NCBI GenBank assembly: GCA_963921425.1
Contig: OY992833.1
Location: forward strand, 24,352,698-24,416,697
Direction: 5' to 3'
Source of the DNA: Dryas octopetala
Lineage: Eukaryota > Streptophyta > Magnoliopsida > Rosales > Rosaceae
DNA length: 64,000 nucleotides
The notes beneath the pieces were generated by a model, which was not told the DNA's origin, searched no databases, and was given only the letters and a program-made list of their open reading frames with translations. The position numbers and the translations under genes are program-made. This document shows positions 61,331 to 64,000 of the stretch, piece by piece (position 1 is the first letter of the stretch; each line of letters begins with the position of its first letter).

Positions 61331-64000
61331 ATGGAGCTCAGTCCCAAGTTTATATTAGTCTTATGGATTACAGTCCTTTTAGTCCAGAATTCAAGCAATG
61401 TGGAAGGAAGATCCCACTACCACAAGAGGAACAAAAGCACCCCTGCTCCATCCCCTGAACCTCCTCAAGAAGACCCACCTGCTCCTTCATCACCCCCCAC
61501 CACTAATAATCCTCCACCTGTCCCCTCAGACCCTTACCCAGATGACCCCGGAAGTAACTCTAGCACTTCAGATTGTACATTCAATGTCATGGATTATGGG
61601 GCCGTCGGAGATGGCTCTGCTGATGACACTGCAGCATTCAGGGAGGCTTGGAAAGCAGCCTGTGCTGCAGAAAACGGGGTCGTTTTGGCTCCTAAAGATT
61701 ATTGCTTCAAAATCACGTCCACCATCTTCTCAGGTCCTTGCCAGCCAGGACTAGTCTTTCAAGTAAGAAATTTTTCCATACAAAAGACTTGTTCGATCTT
61801 ATGTTCATTTCCAGTATATTTTTCGTACCAATATTCTACTCATGTCCCAAACTACATCGTTTGATTCTATCATTCACTTTCTCGAAATCAAAACGACATC
61901 ATTTTGGGCACAAGTACGATATCAGCACATAAAACATAAGCAGGGGATCATATTTTCATGAAATTTGGTCCAAATGTGAAACAGGTAGATGGGATTCTGA
62001 TGCCGCCGGATGGGCCAAGCTCGTGGCCTAAAGGAGACAGCCATAAACAGTGGCTTGTGTTTTACCGACTGGACCAAATGACTTTCACTGGGACAGGAAC
62101 CATTGAAGGAAATGGCCAAGAGTGGTGGGATCTCCCATGCAAGCCTCACAGGGTAATTAATTATTCACTCATTCATCTATAATTCAATATTAAGAACTAT
62201 ATATGCATCTGCTCCTATCTCTATTATTTGATGGAACATGTTTGTTCATTTACTAAATGCCTATATTTACTGTTTATGTGATTTCAGGGTCCCAATGGAT
62301 CCACACTGCCAGGACCATGTGATAGCCCTGCTGTAAGTAAAATTACCCACAACCCAATTCAAGTATAAATTGAATGAAAGTGTAAATTCTGTCATCCTAA
62401 TTCTGTCATCCTAATTTTGTTCTTTATTTTTTGGCAGTTAATTCGGTTCTTCATGAGCACCAATCTGGTGGTGAAAGGCTTACGAATCCAAAATAGTCCT
62501 CAGTTCCACATGAAATTCGATGGCTGTGAAGGAGTGCAAATTGAGAAGCTTTCAATTTCTTCACCCAAGCTTAGCCCCAACACAGATGGGATCCACATAG
62601 AGGACACAAAGTCTGTCGGAATATATGACTCGATGATAAGCAATGGTAAGAAATGAGTTGCCTTAATTTGTACATATCAAACTGGCAGTTTTTACATTGA
62701 ATTATTATGTAATTTAGATCTAATGATTAATTTGAACATAATTTAAACAGGTGATGACTGCATTTCAATAGGAACAGGGTGTGCCAATGTTGATATAATG
62801 GGTGTCACTTGTGGGCCAAGTCACGGGATCAGGTACACTATTACTTCTTAATAAACTTCACTCTTAGGCTGCTACCTACCAATTCCAACCTTCAATTTGC
62901 ATTCAAGTCACTCTGTTTCTCAACCTCCAAAAGGATCCTTCTTAACAGTTTGGAGGGCTTTAGCTTTTACTTTTTCAAACGGGAACTACATGAATTACTT
63001 TTCTAAGGTCCCCATGGTCAAAACATGAAAAACAATCCTGCTTCAAACCACGTACATTCTCTAACCACATATATGACAGTTGATGTATTTATTAATACGC
63101 AATTATAATAATGATCCAACAAGTAAACCACACTTAGTAGTCCTCAATCACTTGCTACATAAGGCGAATTGCTAATATGATCCCTCTAGCATCACTCAGT
63201 TTCAATTACTTTACACTCGTATGTCTATGAGGGCATTGAAATTTCACTTTGCCAGCACCTAATTTGGCCATTCTATATATTTTCCAAACCTCCATTTGCA
63301 TTTAAGTCACTCAGTTTCTCAACGTCCAAAAGGGTCCTTCTTGGCAGCTGGAAGGGCTTTAGCCTTTAGCTTTACATTTCAAACAGGAACTACATGAATA
63401 ACTTTTCCAAGGCTCATAGTCAAAACACGAAAAACAATTATGTTTCAACGAGTAATACTAGATAAACTACATTTTCTGACCACATTATATAATAGTCGAT
63501 CATAACAACTGATTGAGCAAGCTAGTAGCCCCCACTTGCTACATAAGACATCCTGCTAATATGATCCCTTTAGCATTACTCGGTTTTAATTAGCATTGAA
63601 AAATTTCACATTCCCATCACCTAACTAGTCTATTCTACACATTCTCTGCAGCATTGGGAGCCTCGGCGTCCACAACTCCCAGGCCTGCGTTTCGAACATC
63701 ACAGTCCGCAACGCAGTGATAAGAGAATCCGACAACGGGGTCAGAATCAAAACCTGGCAAGGCGGGACGGGGTGCGTCTCAGGCATCCTTTTCGAAAACA
63801 TTCAAATGGAGAATGTCATGAACTGTATGCTGGTAGACCAGTACTACTGTCTATCAAAGGCCTGCCTGAACCAGACCTCAGCAGTGTACGTGACAGACGT
63901 GACATACAGAACCATAAAGGGCACGTACGATGTGAGGAGGCCTCCGATTCACTTTGCTTGCAGTGACACAGTGGCTTGCACAAACATCACACTCTCAGAT
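61331..64000 (+). CDS. Polygalacturonase (GH28), secreted; 3' end beyond the window
   Basis: Exons 61331-61762, 61985-62152, 62288-62332, 62438-62645, 62751-62832 and 63652 to the window edge give 428 codons so far. The enzyme hydrolyses alpha-1,4-galacturonan of pectin in the cell wall. The start MELSPKF leads straight into a signal peptide (about residues 1-26). A proline-rich stretch (about 30-80, [15 protein letters not shown]) precedes the beta-helix domain ([15 protein letters not shown]). All four GH28 motifs are seen: NTD (263-265), GDDC (285-288), GPSHG with His309, and RIK (343-345), so it is probably active. The proline-rich linker and overall form recall Arabidopsis At1g48100. A TTG 63 bp upstream is in frame but would spoil the signal peptide. 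Confidence 0.95.
62870..63600. repeat. Large tandem duplication inside polygalacturonase intron 5
   Basis: Unit A (about 62,870-63,210) and unit B (about 63,265-63,600) share long blocks such as GGAACTACATGAAT, TCACT(C/T)GTTTCTCAAC, ACTTGCTACATAAG and GCTAATATGATCCCT in the same order. Offset is close to 400 bp. It enlarges the intron to about 820 bp while the others are 100-220 bp. Confidence 0.75.

Overview
The window is nuclear DNA from a dicot plant. The genes are split by short GT-AG introns, non-coding DNA is AT-rich, the protein families are plant-typical, and many small DNA transposons (MITEs) and LINE tails are present. The style recalls Rosaceae (Prunus-like), but that is an impression and not a demonstrated assignment. 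I see no tRNA, rRNA, CRISPR array or bacterial-type operon.

Layout. (1) 1-3,600 is intergenic with one MITE. (2) 3,731-6,896 (-) is a complete seven-exon hydroxyproline O-galactosyltransferase (galectin + GT31), 633 codons. (3) 7,861-13,560 is a transposon-rich intergenic block: a non-autonomous hAT element with an 8-bp target duplication, two decayed copies of one hAT transposase lying in tandem, a Tourist-like MITE, a MITE pair and small tandem repeats. (4) 14,396-50,156 (-) is one giant gene for a VPS13-type bridge lipid-transfer protein. I resolved 62 coding exons (two of them, 15 and 77 nt, are easily missed) that join in frame to 4,154 codons with chorein, PH, VPS62/DUF946-like, C2, VAB/SHR-BD and C-terminal domains. 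Its introns hold LINE fragments and MITEs; one LINE insertion duplicated the 5' splice site of an exon. (5) 51,565-51,976 is a Mutator-like MITE with a 9-bp target duplication. (6) 52,667-57,268 (+) is a structurally complete PIF/Harbinger transposon (TTA duplication, matched terminal repeats, intact three-exon DDE transposase) without a visible Myb-like second gene and with unexplained promoter-like internal DNA. (7) 58,440-60,210 is a G-box-rich promoter with a TATA box but no ORF behind it, followed 1.1 kb downstream by a long imperfect hairpin resembling a plant MIRNA precursor. (8) 61,331-64,000 (+) is a secreted GH28 polygalacturonase, cut by the window edge, with all four family motifs present.

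The genes are separate transcription units. Two of them act on the cell wall/secretory route (arabinogalactan glycosylation in the Golgi, pectin hydrolysis in the wall), and VPS13 moves lipids between membranes. From memory, the VPS13-polygalacturonase adjacency matches Arabidopsis At1g48090-At1g48100, which suggests conserved gene order. The strongest candidates for something undescribed are the hairpin with its possible promoter, the intact Harbinger element, and the LINE-made duplicated splice donor in VPS13.
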